Made by a program: the position numbers and the translations under genes
Source: Bryobacterales bacterium
Lineage (GTDB): Bacteria; Acidobacteriota; Terriglobia; Bryobacterales; Bryobacteraceae
Assembly (NCBI GenBank): GCA_003132865.1
Contig: PKYZ01000280.1
Coordinates: 1,840-8,859, forward strand
DNA: 7,020 nucleotides
Direction of reading: 5' to 3'
Part shown: positions 6,088 to 7,020 of the stretch, piece after piece
Layout of the letters: each line of letters starts with the position of its first letter
Numbering within the stretch: the stretch's first letter is position 1
The notes under the pieces: generated by a model
The model's database searches: none
Seen by the model: only the letters and a program-made list of their open reading frames with translations
What the model was told of the DNA's origin: nothing

Positions 6088-7020
6088 TCACCGGGCCGCC
6101 TGCGCCGCTTCCTTTGCCATCGTGCTGTGCTTCCGCCCGAACGGGAAGTAAATGGCGAATCCGATCACCAGCCAGACAAAGAAGCGCACCCATGTCTCCA
6201 CCGGCAGCGACATCATCAGCACCAGGCACGTCACAATCGACAGGCCCGGCAGGTACGGCGATCCCGGTACGCGGAAGCCGCGGGGCCGCTCCGGCTGCTT
6301 GCGGCGCAGCACGATCACCCCGGCGGAAACTACGATGAAAGCGAACAGCGTCCCGATATTCGCCAGATCCGCGAACCAATCGATATCGAAAACGCCGGCC
6401 GGTATGCCCACCACCAGTCCCGCGATCCACGTGCTGATGTGCGGCGTCTTATGCTCCGGGTGTATCTTCGAAAACACTTTCGGCAGCAATCCATCGCGCG
6501 ACATGGCGAACCAGATGCGCGCCTGTCCGTATTGGAACACCAGCAGCGAGGAAAGCATGCCCACGATGGCGCCGATGCTTACCCATCCGCGAATATGATT
6601 GAAGCCCAGCGCCTTGAGCGCGTTCGCTACCGGCGCGGCGTTGTTCAGGGTTTTGTAGTTCGCAATGCCGGTCAGCACCAACGAAACCGCGATGTAGAGC
6701 ACCGCGCAGATGATCAGCGTCGCGATGATCCCCAGCGGAAGATCGCGCTGCGGCTGTTTGCACTCCTCCGCCGCGGTCGATACCGAATCGAATCCGATGT
6801 AGGTGAAGAACACAATGGCCGCGCCGGTCAGGACGCCTGGAAATCCGTTCGGCAAAAACGGATGCCAGTTATCGCTCTTCACCGCGTGCGCCGCGCCGAA
6901 CACGAAGATCAGAATGGCTGCGATTTTGACCAGCACCATGACGTTATTAGTGCTGGCACTTTCTTTCACGCCGCGCACCAGAATGTATGTCAGAATGAGC
7001 AGGATCACCAGCGACGGCAC
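6088..7020 (-). CDS. APC-superfamily amino acid permease, C-terminal part (cut by window edge)
   Basis: Inner-membrane secondary transporter, best matching the cationic amino acid transporter (CAT/YfnA-like) branch of the APC superfamily. The 310 visible residues contain about nine hydrophobic helices, roughly at 3-16, 27-46, 62-80, 95-119, 146-166, 194-212, 218-238, 255-272 and 276-295; the family usually has 12 to 14, so the first few helices lie beyond the right edge. The diagnostic motif is FTYIGFDSVSTAAEE (72-86) followed by CKQPQRDLPLGI (87-98), where the conserved helix-loop of CAT-type permeases sits. FAMSRDGLLPKVFSKIHP (171-188) and RGFRVPGSPYLPGL (247-260) are also family hallmarks. 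The exact substrate cannot be read from this part. The stop is the TGA at 6090-6088. The GTG at the very edge is not a real start. The next gene downstream on the same strand is 216 bp away, so an operon is unlikely. Confidence 0.95.
   Translation of the reverse strand: MPSLVILLILTYILVRGVKESASTNNVMVLVKIAAILIFVFGAAHAVKSDNWHPFLPNGFPGVLTGAAIVFFTYIGFDSVSTAAEECKQPQRDLPLGIIATLIICAVLYIAVSLVLTGIANYKTLNNAAPVANALKALGFNHIRGWVSIGAIVGMLSSLLVFQYGQARIWFAMSRDGLLPKVFSKIHPEHKTPHISTWIAGLVVGIPAGVFDIDWFADLANIGTLFAFIVVSAGVIVLRRKQPERPRGFRVPGSPYLPGLSIVTCLVLMMSLPVETWVRFFVWLVIGFAIYFPFGRKHSTMAKEAAQAAR

Overview
The window looks like chromosomal DNA from a Gram-negative bacterium. It carries a lipopolysaccharide core/lipid A gene, so the cell has an outer membrane. 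Most of it is GC-rich (I counted 42 of 60 bases G/C at 3181-3240). Gene style and composition would fit Acidobacteriota, perhaps Solibacter-like, but that is an impression and not a proof. I see no rRNA, tRNA, CRISPR array, insertion sequence or replication origin.

Layout from left to right: (1) the N-terminal 256 codons of threonyl-tRNA synthetase (thrS) on the minus strand, running off the left edge. (2) Divergent from it, after only 60 bp, a compact two-gene plus-strand unit: a HEPN-domain protein whose stop overlaps the start of a small uncharacterised protein (GTGA overlap). (3) Tail-to-tail with that unit, 7 bp away, a long minus-strand gene fusing Kdo transferase (WaaA/KdtA) to tetraacyldisaccharide 4'-kinase (LpxK), two consecutive steps in Kdo2-lipid A synthesis. 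(4) Head-to-head with the fusion and overlapping its 5' end, a plus-strand gene for a predicted exported protein of unknown function. (5) A 240 bp spacer whose first 90 bp contain a possible gene remnant. (6) A lower-GC minus-strand gene for an unusual protein with a helical N-terminus, a cluster of eight cysteines and a C-terminal receiver-like domain lacking the phospho-acceptor aspartate. (7) A 216 bp spacer. (8) The C-terminal 310 residues of an APC-superfamily amino acid permease on the minus strand, running off the right edge.

The thrS, waaA-lpxK and permease genes are housekeeping or ordinary metabolic genes. The accessory content is the HEPN pair (about 51% GC at 1081-1200) and the receiver-like gene (about 44% GC at 5701-5820). 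Both are poorer in GC than their neighbours and may have been acquired. The best candidates for something undescribed are the HEPN/small-protein pair, which lacks both the usual nucleotidyltransferase partner and the canonical R-x(4-6)-H RNase motif, and the cysteine-cluster pseudo-receiver protein.
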